A stretch of 64,000 bases of DNA, from assembly GCA_036320915.1 (NCBI GenBank), contig JAXBDG010000018.1:372001-436000 (forward strand), written 5' to 3'. Origin of the DNA: Linnemannia elongata (taxonomy: Eukaryota > Mortierellomycota > Mortierellomycetes > Mortierellales > Mortierellaceae). The position numbers and the translations under genes are program-made. The number at the start of each line of letters is the position of its first letter. Within the stretch, counting starts at the first letter, position 1. Shown here piece by piece: positions 1 to 9,209 of this stretch. The notes beneath the pieces are model-generated. The model did not search any database. It was not told the DNA's origin and saw only the letters and a program-made list of their open reading frames with translations.

Positions 1-1445
1 TTGAGAACAATCGTCGTATCAGAGATCTTGTCAGACTTGTTGTTCGCAACTGGTACATACCGCGTCGCACGGTCAGCCTCCCGATAGAAGCCTCGCAAAG
101 CCTCGCGATTGATGATCTTGGGTACCTGGATGGGTGCACCTCCTGCCAAGCAATCTCCTTGCCGCTTGTATCGCTCCGTCCTCACTAACCTCACATCCAC
201 AGTACGGGCCTCGGCTGTCAACACAGTCTGGTAGACATGCACCTGAAGCTCGGCCGGGACCAGGTGTGTCGGAACCTGAGCAGAAGGCATGGGTGTCGGA
301 TCATGCGCCGAGGGAAGTGGAGTCTTCACTCCATTTGCATGTATCAGTTTCTCAATCTCCATAATCTTGTTCACAAAGATCTTCTGAAGGCGGCTACGCT
401 TTGCCCTAGCACTCAGGTGAGGGTCTGTTACGGGCTCCATCTCGGCATCACCGCCACGCTTTCTCGCCTTGTGTACCAACATCACACAGTCCTCCAGGCT
501 CCGTTCATACCCGTGGGTCGTACAAAACTCAAACAACGTGGCCGCTGCGTCCTTCAGGGCTAGGTCGAGATCAAAGCCCAGGGCATCCTTGGACTTGGTT
601 CCGCCGACAGATTCGTAAAACAAGTGGCGTTGATGAATGTGGTTCAGACGCTCGTCCTGGATAGCCTGCCGATGCACCTTGCGTGCTCTGTCCTGCGCCC
701 ATTCCGGAAGCTGTTTGAAACGAGGCTCTGGTGGGTTCAAAGGCACAAATCCCAATCCTGTCGATGACCGAATCAGCCCTTGCTTCTCCTCCACCAAAGC
801 GTCCATCGTCCTGCCATCAAAGCCCGCCACTTCAAAGTCCACTTCTGCTTTCCTGGACGAACCCTCGCCACCTTCGGAAGCAACTGTTGGTTTTGAGGCT
901 TTAACCTTCTTTGCGACTTCCGCAAAGAACACACGCGGCACGACCCACTCGATGAAGTACTGATCCCATGCCTGTTGATCAAACTGGAGCTGTTGCAGCA
1001 GGTGTTGGTTCTCCATGTTCAGTGATCCCGACAACAACTCAAAAAGTCGCTCTTTCCAGTTGGCGTGGTCACCCGGAGGGATGTATTTAGGAACCTGACT
1101 CCGATCGACTGGGAACATCTTGCAGTACAATTCCCAGATCTCGTCTTTAGTCAGTTGCTTTGGACCCTCCTCCAGAACGCTCTCTCTGATCCGCTGCTTG
1201 AGCTCCTCAAAGGTCTGGAGACCGGAGGATAGATCCTCCCAGTCGTCTGGTCGGGATGCGGGTATATTCCAGGTCTCCAGCTTCCGGATGTAGAGGTAGG
1301 TCATGGGCTGTTTCTTGTAGAGCGCCACAAATCGAGAGAAATAAAGTGCTGCCTGAGTTGGTGTGTTGGCATGGCATGTGTACAGTTGAGAGCGCGGACT
1401 CTTCCTTGTGAGGTGATTATGTTGAAGCAGGATATATGTCGACAT
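1..1445 (-). CDS. Unrecognised protein, 3' end beyond the window
   Basis: An uninterrupted reading frame runs from an ATG at 1445 through the left edge, giving 481 codons with no stop. An in-frame TAA lies about 40 bases upstream of the ATG (revcomp of the 1480s), so this start is the first possible one unless an upstream exon exists. The protein begins MSTYILLQHNHLTRK and continues with a Tyr/aromatic-rich segment (ALYFSRFVALYKKQP, YLYIRKLETW), then a mostly helical, charged body with Glu/Lys-rich parts, and a later basic stretch (LSARAKRSRLQKIFVNK). I see no signal peptide, membrane segment or catalytic motif and do not recognise the family. Codon use and amino-acid composition are those of a real protein. 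Same strand as the zinc-finger gene at 1915-4367, with about 470 bases between them. Confidence 0.75.
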   Translation of the reverse strand, partial: MSTYILLQHNHLTRKSPRSQLYTCHANTPTQAALYFSRFVALYKKQPMTYLYIRKLETWNIPASRPDDWEDLSSGLQTFEELKQRIRESVLEEGPKQLTKDEIWELYCKMFPVDRSQVPKYIPPGDHANWKERLFELLSGSLNMENQHLLQQLQFDQQAWDQYFIEWVVPRVFFAEVAKKVKASKPTVASEGGEGSSRKAEVDFEVAGFDGRTMDALVEEKQGLIRSSTGLGFVPLNPPEPRFKQLPEWAQDRARKVHRQAIQDERLNHIHQRHLFYESVGGTKSKDALGFDLDLALKDAAATLFEFCTTHGYERSLEDCVMLVHKARKRGGDAEMEPVTDPHLSARAKRSRLQKIFVNKIMEIEKLIHANGVKTPLPSAHDPTPMPSAQVPTHLVPAELQVHVYQTVLTAEARTVDVRLVRTERYKRQGDCLAGGAPIQVPKIINREALRGFYREADRATRYVPVANNKSDKISDTTIVL

Positions 1446-1914
1446 GCTCGGTTGTTCTAATATTGATAAGGCAAATACGGCTTGTTAATGCGAAGCGAAA
1501 TGTTTGGCCACGCTTTCGCCAAGTACAATGAACAGACTTAAAGTCGATAAGCAGCGCCAACATGACCGAAACGTTTTCGTACCTGGCATTTTCTGGTACT
1601 GAACCCAACGATGGAGAAGACCATGAGCCGAGTACTCGAAATTAGGGTTGGCGTGGGAGTCGTTGGCGATCCTGTCCCAACGAATCGCACCGTTCACAGA
1701 GTTGCTAACAATCGACTTCCGCAGCTCTCTATTAACAAGAGACATGTCAATTTGATTAGTCGGATGTATTCACTCCGGTGCATGCTGATGATCCATAGAC
1801 TGTCCTTGAATGGCACTTACTCGATCCTCATCTGAACTTTGGGAATCCTACAATCCAGTCCATTTCGTTCCTTGTGGGCGCCTAAAGAACCAAATATTTA
1901 CAACATGAATAACC
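1446..1914. other. Intergenic, no gene seen
   Basis: Spacer between two minus-strand genes. It should hold the promoter of the left-edge gene and the 3' end of the zinc-finger gene. The short open frames here do not look coding and I see no clear TATA box. Confidence 0.5.
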
Positions 1915-4367
1915 TCAATTAATAAGCGCGTTGTTTTCTTCTAAACAACCTCCTCGTTCAGGGTACTCGTTCGCAGACACTAAATGCTCACCGCAGACAG
2001 AGCAGAGCAAGCCCACATGTCCCGTATCAGCACGGAATCGATCACTCTCTCGAATTCCGCAATTAACACAACCCTGTGGTTGGATCCTGGCCGAGAGTTC
2101 GTACAAGAGCTGAAACTTTCTCTTCGCCTTGAGCAATACACCACAATCATAGCCTACAATATCGAAATGTGAAATCAAAAACAACAAGTTAATGTCAAAT
2201 TCGTTTGCGTATTGTCTATCAAGGCATGTTGTTGACCTAGAGGCATACAGGCTGAACTCAACAAAAATGTGGCAACTTACTGCAGGCAATGCAGAGACGC
2301 TTCTGTTCGTGATCGAACTCGTAGACAACGGGTAAATTTTCTACATCCTTGATCCGTACCCGATCGCCAACAAACTGCTCCTCGATAGTTTCCAGGCTAT
2401 CATCTGAAATCCCGATCCCGCACCAATGACACCGGCTCTGAAAGATCGTTGGAGGAACTGGATGCTGTTTAATGCGCAATGTTTGAATCTCATCCATGAT
2501 GCTCTTGTTGTGCCTCTTCAATCCCCCCCGCTCAGTCTTGGTATCAGTCATTAGTCTCTCTAACAGAAGACACACAAAAGTATGCAGCTTGTGTTAGTTA
2601 ATGTACTTGCTCGTTTCATAAGAGACATCTATAGATCGGATTTGCATCTGAGGGTGTCAAAATCGAGTGTCCACATACTACAGTCAGAGCATCCAGGACC
2701 TTTACGGGACGTGGTACCCAGATCGTCATTAGCGCACTTGGGACAGCGCAATTCCTGAGTTTGGTCCATTGATTTGAGTTCGCTACTGAGTTTGTCGATC
2801 CGTTGCTGCACATGATTATTCGCCATGCGCACTGGAGCTGCCGGACTCATCCAGTCGTACGCATCTAGTAACAATAATTAAGGAGTCAGTTAGTATCACT
2901 GATATCAATTCTTCATATTCCAGGGGAATGAAGTGCAACAAAGTTGCAGTACTTACGGACATAGTCGACCTGTCGATAAGGCTTCTTCCTCTCATAGAAC
3001 GTAAAATGCTGTTGGTACTTCTTCATCTCCTCGGCCTGAATCGGCGATTTGTCTACCGTCGTCCTCGGCGGAGTGGCAATAACAGCTTCCTCTGCATCTG
3101 CATCTGCATCTGATTCCACGTCTGGACCCGGACTCGACTCCTTCGAAGCGCTTAGACGTTCCTGATCTTGCTGCATCACAGTCGACGTTGGTTGAAATAT
3201 GAAGGGCGCATTGCTCTTCCTCAGCAAGCGGTTTGTGGTCCGAACCTCCTCCATAAAAATCGGATCATCCTGTTTTTGCGTTACAGTAGCTCCGGAAGTG
3301 AGAGGTGCCCTGCTCTCGGTCAGCGGCATGTTTGTGGCTGGGACCTCAGCAACCAAGATCGGCTGCTCCTGTGCTTGTGATGTCGGCATCTTGCCAGTGC
3401 TTCGCCGCCGATTTGTCGTCTTGATCGCAAGCACATCGGCCGCTTCAACTTCCTTGCCTTTGCGCATCCGTCCTTGTTGTTCCTTCTGTGAGGTTTGCTT
3501 GGGTGAGTGTGCAGAAGAGGACCCTGGGCTAGGTTTGTCGATCGTTGCGGCACCGTCCGTTGTTAATTCCTTGAATGTCCAGTCAGGTGTCTCTACTGGC
3601 TCGTCTCCTACTTCCTTCTCGTCGCTATCGTGGCCGAGTACCAGATTCCTTCTTACTGGTTCTGTCTGTTCTGATTCTACTCCTGTTGCATCTCCTTGCT
3701 CCATCATTGTATCGACCTCAGGCTCCATTTCGGTCTCGGACTCAGATTCCAGTAGTTTCCGACGACGTGGCGTGTACATCTTGACTTCTTGTGTGCGCGG
3801 AGAGCTTGTCGTTGTATGTTTGACTCTGGTTGATGATGCAGGCGAGGATGAGATCGAAGCCGTCAACTTGGTCCTGAGCATACTCGACTGTGGTATCATG
3901 ATCGCGTATGGATCGGTTCTGTCGATATGTGGCAAGCCCTCTCTCCGTTCCTCGAATAGCGGTGTCGTAGCTTGTACAGATTCCTCCTGAGCCACAGTCT
4001 CTGTGGCGAGTAATCCTGATACGCCATTCGTCTCTGGCTCGACCTCGGGTTCAGCTTCTGCTTCTGGTGGTGGTATTGACCCTGACTCTTGATCGGACTC
4101 TGTCATATATCGAGGCGTGGTCTTGACGACTGGCCTGCGAGCACGCTTCTTCTTCTTTGTTGTTGTTGAAGGCGTCGTATCATCGGCGGCTTCGGCAACA
4201 GTAGTAGAAGTGGTCGTCGTGCTGATTCCTGACGAAGCATCAGTAGGTATTGTTGTTAACGCTAATGCAGAGTGCGGACTGGGCGACTTTGAGGATGACC
4301 TTGCTCGTCGTGGAAGAGAAGGAAGACGTGATGAGGTCCGGTCCTTGTCTGGTCGTAAGGAGGCCAT
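1915..4367 (-). CDS. Four-exon nuclear zinc-finger protein (about 704 aa)
   Basis: I assemble four exons: 4367-2957, 2864-2679, 2559-2281 and 2153-1915. All junctions keep phase 1, with donors GTAAGT, GTATGT and GTAAGT and YAG acceptors. The start MASLRPDKDR at 4367 is preferred to a longer open frame reaching 4571, because that extension runs through low-complexity leader. Residues 1 to about 450 are Ser/Thr/Pro/Glu-rich and probably disordered, with a likely nuclear signal (KKKKRARRP). The C-terminal third carries three Cys groups: CPKC-x14-CSDC, then CHWC...CIAC followed by SYDC, and last CVNC-x18-CSVC, which has GATA-finger-like spacing. The downstream half of a GATA finger is not obvious. 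Reading past the GTATGT donor in exon 2 meets an in-frame TAG at 2629, so splicing there is required for a single protein. A chromatin or transcription role is inference; no named family is recognised. Confidence 0.7.
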
Positions 4368-5880
4368 TAGTGTTTGGTGGATGGCCAGCCAGTGAGACGA
4401 GCGTGTCGAACGTTGATCAGTGTGGACAAAAGTGTGAGAAACAAAAGGCGAAAGCAACATGCAAACAGCAAACAAGCAGTCACCCTTTTGTCTTTTTTTT
4501 CTTTTGCTCGTTCCTTTCACAGCTTTCACTCCTCTCAATTCCACCAGCAACAGCCAGCACCACCCCCACAAGCAGCTTCAAAATCAGAACACAGAAACGA
4601 ATGCATCACACACCCTCTCCACTCCTCTCTACACTACCTTCCTGTTCGTCGACACACACAATTCAAGGAGGGACTTCATTTTTTTTTTTTTTTCTCTTTT
4701 GTGAATTAAAGGATTCTTCTCGAGTATGTAGTCAGTCTAGTGTTCATTTTGGCAGAGGAGAAAATAATATCTTTTTCGTAAAACATTATGCTGATGCAAC
4801 TCAACATGAAGCCATGAGTGAAGACCTTGACAGCCGGGAAGTCTGACACGAGATGTTGCTGGTATGGTTGACGGTGTTGCTGGAGCTGGTAAGAGAACTC
4901 AAAGCATATTGTCTGTCCGTGTTCGCCAGCTCTTAGATAGTGTGGGAGCAAAAATGTGGGCGAGTGTCTCCCAACCGAGGATTAAAAGGAACGTGAAAAG
5001 TGAATGGGAGTTGGATGAGTAATAGAGACGACAGTGGAGCAGAGGTAAGCGTGAAAAAAAGAAGAGTGTGCAAAAAGTAGACTACTCTTCTCATTCGTGA
5101 AATCTACTAACGCAAAAGTGAAGGGTTTCGACTATTGGGACATGAATGAACAATAACAATACGCGGAGTGGCACAGGGAATGCTCGTTGATAGCCGCTAC
5201 TATGCTCGAGTTGCCCACAGAGCCAGATCGCAGGCTGAAGCGAAGACCTGCTGATTAACGCGAATGAAACGGATCGAGCTCTATTTGATCTGCAAAGATA
5301 GTCACTATCTTCACCACGACTGACGAAAAACGACGCCATTAACACAAACCAACAAAGGAGCGCGTCGGTCCTATTTTCGTTTTTGTTGTGATTTGGTATT
5401 CATTATTCTTGTTTGACTGAAGAAAGAGTACCCTAGGCATTTCTTACGTGTCTTTAGGAAACACGTATGGTTATTACCAGCCTTCGAACTATTGTTTTTC
5501 TTTTCATTCCTGCACTTGTGGTCTTGCTCTCTCACCCTTGGACACTCCCTCATGTTTATACCTTAGTGTCTCTTTTCCCTTGTGTTGGTTTTGCTCTTGA
5601 CTTAACACGCCCTTGTATGTGAACAGGACATCAGAGTGATGGGCTAGTGGAATGACAAGGGTAGGGACAAGAGAGGCCTGGCAACACAAGGAAGAGGGCA
5701 GAAAAGGATCTGCAAAGAGACAGGGTATGTATGAAAAAGGCAAGGAATGGGAAGCTGGACCGATAGGATAAGGAATAGGGAATAGGGAATGGGAAAAGGT
5801 GGAAAAGATGAAGAATCCCATCATATTGGAATGCGGTCTACCAACGCAACAATTTGTTAGAAATTGGGGTTGAAGTAGGA
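4368..5880. other. Intergenic between divergent genes
   Basis: About 1.5 kb without a convincing gene. The left part (4440-4700) is pyrimidine-rich with long T runs and forms the presumed leader and promoter of the minus-strand zinc-finger gene. The right part leads to the first secreted-protein gene. At 5770-5795 it carries the purine-rich repeat GGAATAGGGAATAGGGAAT, which is also present before the second secreted-protein gene (about 7485-7505). Confidence 0.5.
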
Positions 5881-5890
5881 ACAATCCAGG

Positions 5891-5900
5891 TATAAAAAGG
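5891..5900 (+). promoter_or_regulatory. TATA box of secreted-protein gene 1
   Basis: TATAAAAAGG lies about 200 bases before the ATG at 6099. The matching TATAAAAAGG occurs at the same relative place in the paralogue. The sequence after it (CTTCATTCAACCGACA-like) is shared, so this is probably the core promoter. The leader probably contains an intron: donor near CCAA|GTAGGT (about 5997) and acceptor CATTAG just before ACAATATG. Confidence 0.7.
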
Positions 5901-6098
5901 GGGACAAATTGAAACACCTCTGCATCCTCATTCAACCGACAATCTCCAAACAACAACCATCAAACCTTGCAAAAAAAAACTTACCCGAACCTTCCAAGTA
6001 GGTTGCATCGTTACTCATCCACTTATGTCTTCATTTGATGCGCCAAAACCGTCTATGTTAATGTTAACTCATATCGTATATCGACATCATTAGACAAT

Positions 6099-6578
6099 AT
6101 GCATTTCAAGTCTACAATTATCGCTGCGCTCTTGGTCAGCTTCGTCCTCGCTGCTGAGCAGGCTCCCCTCGTTGCTGAGCCACAAGTCGCCCTCATTGCT
6201 GAACCACAGCCCATGTCCGCCGATGAACCACAGTCCATGACCACTGCTGAACCACAGGCCGGCACGGGTGACTCAAAGGTCGGCGCTAAAGGCATCGTTG
6301 GCTCTATTCTGTGGCCCATCGGTTTTTCGGACCAGTGCAATGCTCTGTTCAAGATCAGCGCCGACCTCGACAAGCAGCTCGCTCATGCCAGGGCCAAGAG
6401 TGGCTACATTTGCTCCGCTGCCCAGAATGCCATCATTTCCAAACCTGCGACTTGCTCTCCACTCAGCATTGTTTGGACCTTGGTATGGCCTCTCGCTTTT
6501 AACCAGCAAGAGAAACTGGGCATGCGCATCGCCGCACAGGCCGACTGCTTGACTGCCTACGAAGCGAGATATTGCTAA
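6099..6578 (+). CDS. Small secreted cysteine-containing protein 1 (159 aa)
   Basis: The N-terminus MHFKSTIIAALLVSFVLAAEQ is a clear signal peptide with probable cleavage after VLAA. It is followed by four imperfect copies of an xxAEPQ unit (residues about 22-57), an acidic Pro/Gln spacer that may be disordered. The C-terminal domain (about residues 65-159) has five Cys at positions shared with the paralogue at 7835, a Trp-Pro pair near each end (ILWPIGF and LVWPLAF), and a helical KQLAHAR segment. Length, signal peptide and Cys content fit a secreted effector-like or cell-surface protein; the function is unknown. It has its own TATA promoter and 3' end, so the pair is a tandem duplication and not an operon. 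The odd number of cysteines leaves one free or intermolecular. Confidence 0.85.
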   Translation: MHFKSTIIAALLVSFVLAAEQAPLVAEPQVALIAEPQPMSADEPQSMTTAEPQAGTGDSKVGAKGIVGSILWPIGFSDQCNALFKISADLDKQLAHARAKSGYICSAAQNAIISKPATCSPLSIVWTLVWPLAFNQQEKLGMRIAAQADCLTAYEARYC

Positions 6579-6686
6579 TGCAAATCAGTTTCCTGCAGCT
6601 GCCGCTCCTTGAAGCAACATCTTCATACCCTCCTTAGCACACCCAGGTGTGACCTTTGCCTTCCCTCTTTCCCTTTTCTCTTGCAG

Positions 6687-6714
6687 TTTGTAGTCGTTTG
6701 AATAAAAGCTAATT
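6687..6714 (+). terminator. Conserved 3'-end/polyadenylation region, gene 1
   Basis: The segment TTTGTAGTCGTTTGAATAAA continues into AGCTAATT and contains an AATAAA signal. A nearly identical segment ends the paralogous gene, which supports a shared 3'-processing element. Confidence 0.6.
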
Positions 6715-7590
6715 GACAGAATATTTTTTTTTCAAGTATGAAAAGTGAGGTTCGAAACCTTGTTGTACAAACGATGGTGATCTTCTTTTTACCTCAAAAA
6801 AAATGACGACTAAGAACAACGCAATGAAGAGAAACTCGAAAAAGATTTAACCTTGATGATTCGTTTCTGTTTGTTGCTATTGTGCACATGAACAACCTTT
6901 TCTTGTCTTGACTATTAAAATATTGGGTTACCCCATACTCGAAAACGTGTCAATTGCTTCATATAATTTTTCTTCTTGGCACCACAGACGGTCTTTGGCG
7001 CTCCACAATCCATTTTTCATGCCTTTGTGTGTTGCTTTGACCTTTCCATCACTCGACTTTCTTCGTGTATTCTATGTTATTTCTCTTCCCTTAGGTTGGG
7101 TCAACGTGGATTTTTACATATTCTTGACATCTCTTTTCTGTGCATTCGGTATTGCCCTTGATATCGCTGCTGCCTCTTGTTACGAACCCCCCTTGAGCTT
7201 CTAGGAATGGGATTCTATCCACCTCTTGCTTATTCAAACTGATCATCCTCCCCTCATCTGAGTTCTTGGACAGTAAACGATTCTGAGGGAGAGTGAAAAG
7301 ACCACGATCCGTTCTTTTCACCCACAACTAGAGTCGAGTGAATGGAATGGCAAGAACGAAAATAAGAGAAAAAGGGGATCGGAAGGAAGAGTCAGAAACG
7401 GATCTACGAAAAGACAAGCGTGTTTATGGGAATAGTCAACATATGACTAGGGTATGGAATGGGATGCAAGCACCGACAGGGCAAGGAATAGGGAATAGGG
7501 AATAAAAGGAAGGGAAGCAGTGGAATGGAATCGCACTGGAATACGGTCTACGATCCTGTAACAGTTGATTGCTAGACAGAGAGGGTAGAA
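6715..7590. other. Intergenic with no gene; promoter of second secreted protein
   Basis: AT-rich spacer. Short open frames here (for example 6908-7204) lack coding character. The right third (7450-7520) repeats the GGAATAGGGAATAGGGAAT promoter element seen near 5775, so the promoter was duplicated with the gene. Confidence 0.5.
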
Positions 7591-7599
7591 ATCCATTGT

Positions 7600-7609
7600 T
7601 ATAAAAAGG
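7600..7609 (+). promoter_or_regulatory. TATA box of secreted-protein gene 2
   Basis: TATAAAAAGG about 225 bases before the ATG at 7835, in the same context as gene 1. A probable leader intron runs from CCAA|GTAAGCTG (about 7731) to CATTAG|TTACAACAATG. Confidence 0.7.
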
Positions 7610-7834
7610 GGTGAAATTGACCTACAATTTTCTTCAACCGACAGTTTCCACCATACAACACCCCGCTCAACAGCTCTTCTCCACAAATCACGTCATATCA
7701 CCTTGTAAAAACTTTGCTCCAGCCATCCAAGTAAGCTGCCAATTTTTTCATGCACAACTGGCTACATCTGACGCGCATACATCGTCACTGGCGATATTGA
7801 CTTATGCCCTGCCTCATTATCATTAGTTACAACA

Positions 7835-8257
7835 ATGCACTTCAAGTCTACAATTATCGCAGCGCTCTTGATCGGCTTGACTCTCGCCGCACCTGCACCA
7901 GTAGCCGACCTCGCAGCTGAGCCACAGGCCGCCCCTGGTGAAACACAGCGCGCCGAGCCTGTCGACTTTGGGGTCATTGGTGATGTTATCTGGCCCCAAG
8001 CTTTCTCGAGACAGTGCAATTCTCTTTTCAAGATCACCACCACCCTCGACAAGCAGCTCGCCCATGCCAAATCCAAGAATGGCTACGTTTGCTCCGCTGC
8101 CCAGAATGCTATCATTGCCAAACCTGCTTCGTGCCCTCCACTTAACATCATCTTGAACGTTATCTGGCCCATCGCTTTTGCTCAACATGAAGCCTTGACC
8201 GCACGAATTGCTGCACAGACTGAGTGCTTGGGTGCTTATCAAGGACGATACTGCTAA
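7835..8257 (+). CDS. Small secreted cysteine-containing protein 2 (140 aa)
   Basis: Paralogue of the protein at 6099. The first 12 residues of the signal peptide are identical (MHFKSTIIAALL). Cleavage is likely after TLAA or nearby. The AEPQ repeat spacer is reduced to one clear AEPQ plus degenerate copies. The C-terminal domain is well conserved: five Cys at the same positions, the YVCSAAQNAII segment, and the two WP-containing hydrophobic segments (VIWPQAF, VIWPIAF). Both proteins end in YC. The pair shares promoter, leader intron and 3' end, so the duplication is of the whole gene. Function unknown; the main difference is the number of AEPQ repeats, a typical fast-changing region. Confidence 0.85.
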   Translation: MHFKSTIIAALLIGLTLAAPAPVADLAAEPQAAPGETQRAEPVDFGVIGDVIWPQAFSRQCNSLFKITTTLDKQLAHAKSKNGYVCSAAQNAIIAKPASCPPLNIILNVIWPIAFAQHEALTARIAAQTECLGAYQGRYC

Positions 8258-8346
8258 GCAGCTTGCCCGCCAAAGCAATCCTTTTTCATCGCACACACCT
8301 AACACACACAAGTTGCGCCTTGTCTATTCACCCCTTTTGTTTTTCG

Positions 8347-8373
8347 TTTGTAGTCGTTTCGATAAAAGCTAAT
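8347..8373 (+). terminator. Conserved 3'-end region, gene 2
   Basis: TTTGTAGTCGTTTCGATAAA followed by AGCTAAT matches the 3' end of gene 1, here with GATAAA in place of AATAAA. Confidence 0.55.
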
Positions 8374-9209
8374 AGCATTTGTACAAACACATAATGGTTG
8401 CTCATGGTGGTGATGTGGGATGGGAAGCCTGGTAGGTCAATAAGATGGTTGATCTTTGGTGAAATTAGCCAGTGCCCGCAGCTTCGCTCGCGGAGGGAGG
8501 TGAAAAAACTAAAAAGGGGAAGCATTGGAGGTGTCCATTCGCCCTACACAGTAATTGGATAGCTGAAGGACTCTGTGTTGCCACAATCTGCGTAGCTTGT
8601 ATTGGGGTGGCTATAAACAAATATTCCTGTATTTTCTCTGCTTTCGATCCCCTTTTCAGGCACCACACACACACACTGTGTACCCTGATCTTTGCTTTGA
8701 CATTTCTATGCCTGTGCTGCATGCCCACGTTTTCTAGGCGTATATGAATAAGAGGGATATTTTTTTGGGTTTTTCCTTCTTACTTTGGTTCTTATCCCTC
8801 TTCTCTCCTTCCCTCACTTTGTTATTTCTTCGCCTTCTCTTCAGCTCCTCTTCGGTCCCTCTTCACATTTCTCTTTCTTCCTCATTTTCTTCTCTACCCC
8901 TTCTACTCTCCTTCTGTACCATTTTACCCGTTTCCTTTCTCTTTCCTCTGCTTCCATGTTGTGAGCGTCGGCGCCATCATTCATGGCGTAGTAGTAGTTA
9001 AGGAACGGATTGGTTATGCTGGAAATAAGCGTTGATCCTTGCAATTGTGGCCTGATTTGCCGTTGGCGGTTTGATATCGCCGTTTGTTTTTCTTTATAGT
9101 ATGGACAAAGATGGCCTTTCCCGCATCACTCAAAGCATTTGGTTGGTGAGAGGAGGAGAAAAGCAGAAAGAAGAGGAAGAGGTGACGGTCTGATTGGGAC
9201 AGAGCGGAA
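8374..9209. other. Intergenic, pyrimidine-rich, no gene
   Basis: Contains a long C/T-rich tract (8760-8970) whose open frames encode only Ser/Leu/Phe low-complexity peptides. No protein or RNA gene is supported. Confidence 0.5.

Noticed and set aside
2629..2874. Separate short zinc-ribbon gene ending at TAG 2629
   Set aside because: A strong GTATGT donor at 2678 and a branch point plus acceptor at 2560 keep one phase-consistent frame into the next exon, so a single four-exon gene explains all Cys groups better.
3199..3990. 263-codon plus-strand frame
   Set aside because: It is antisense to exon 1 of the zinc-finger gene; the minus-strand frame is longer and has a nuclear signal, splice sites and downstream domains.
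4250..4846. 198-codon plus-strand frame with Phe/Ser/Thr runs
   Set aside because: Mostly a low-complexity pyrimidine-rich tract overlapping the start of the minus-strand gene; no protein features.
8744..9001. Leu/Ser/Phe-rich 85-codon frame resembling a membrane peptide
   Set aside because: The hydrophobicity comes from a C/T-rich simple tract; no conserved counterpart and no promoter.
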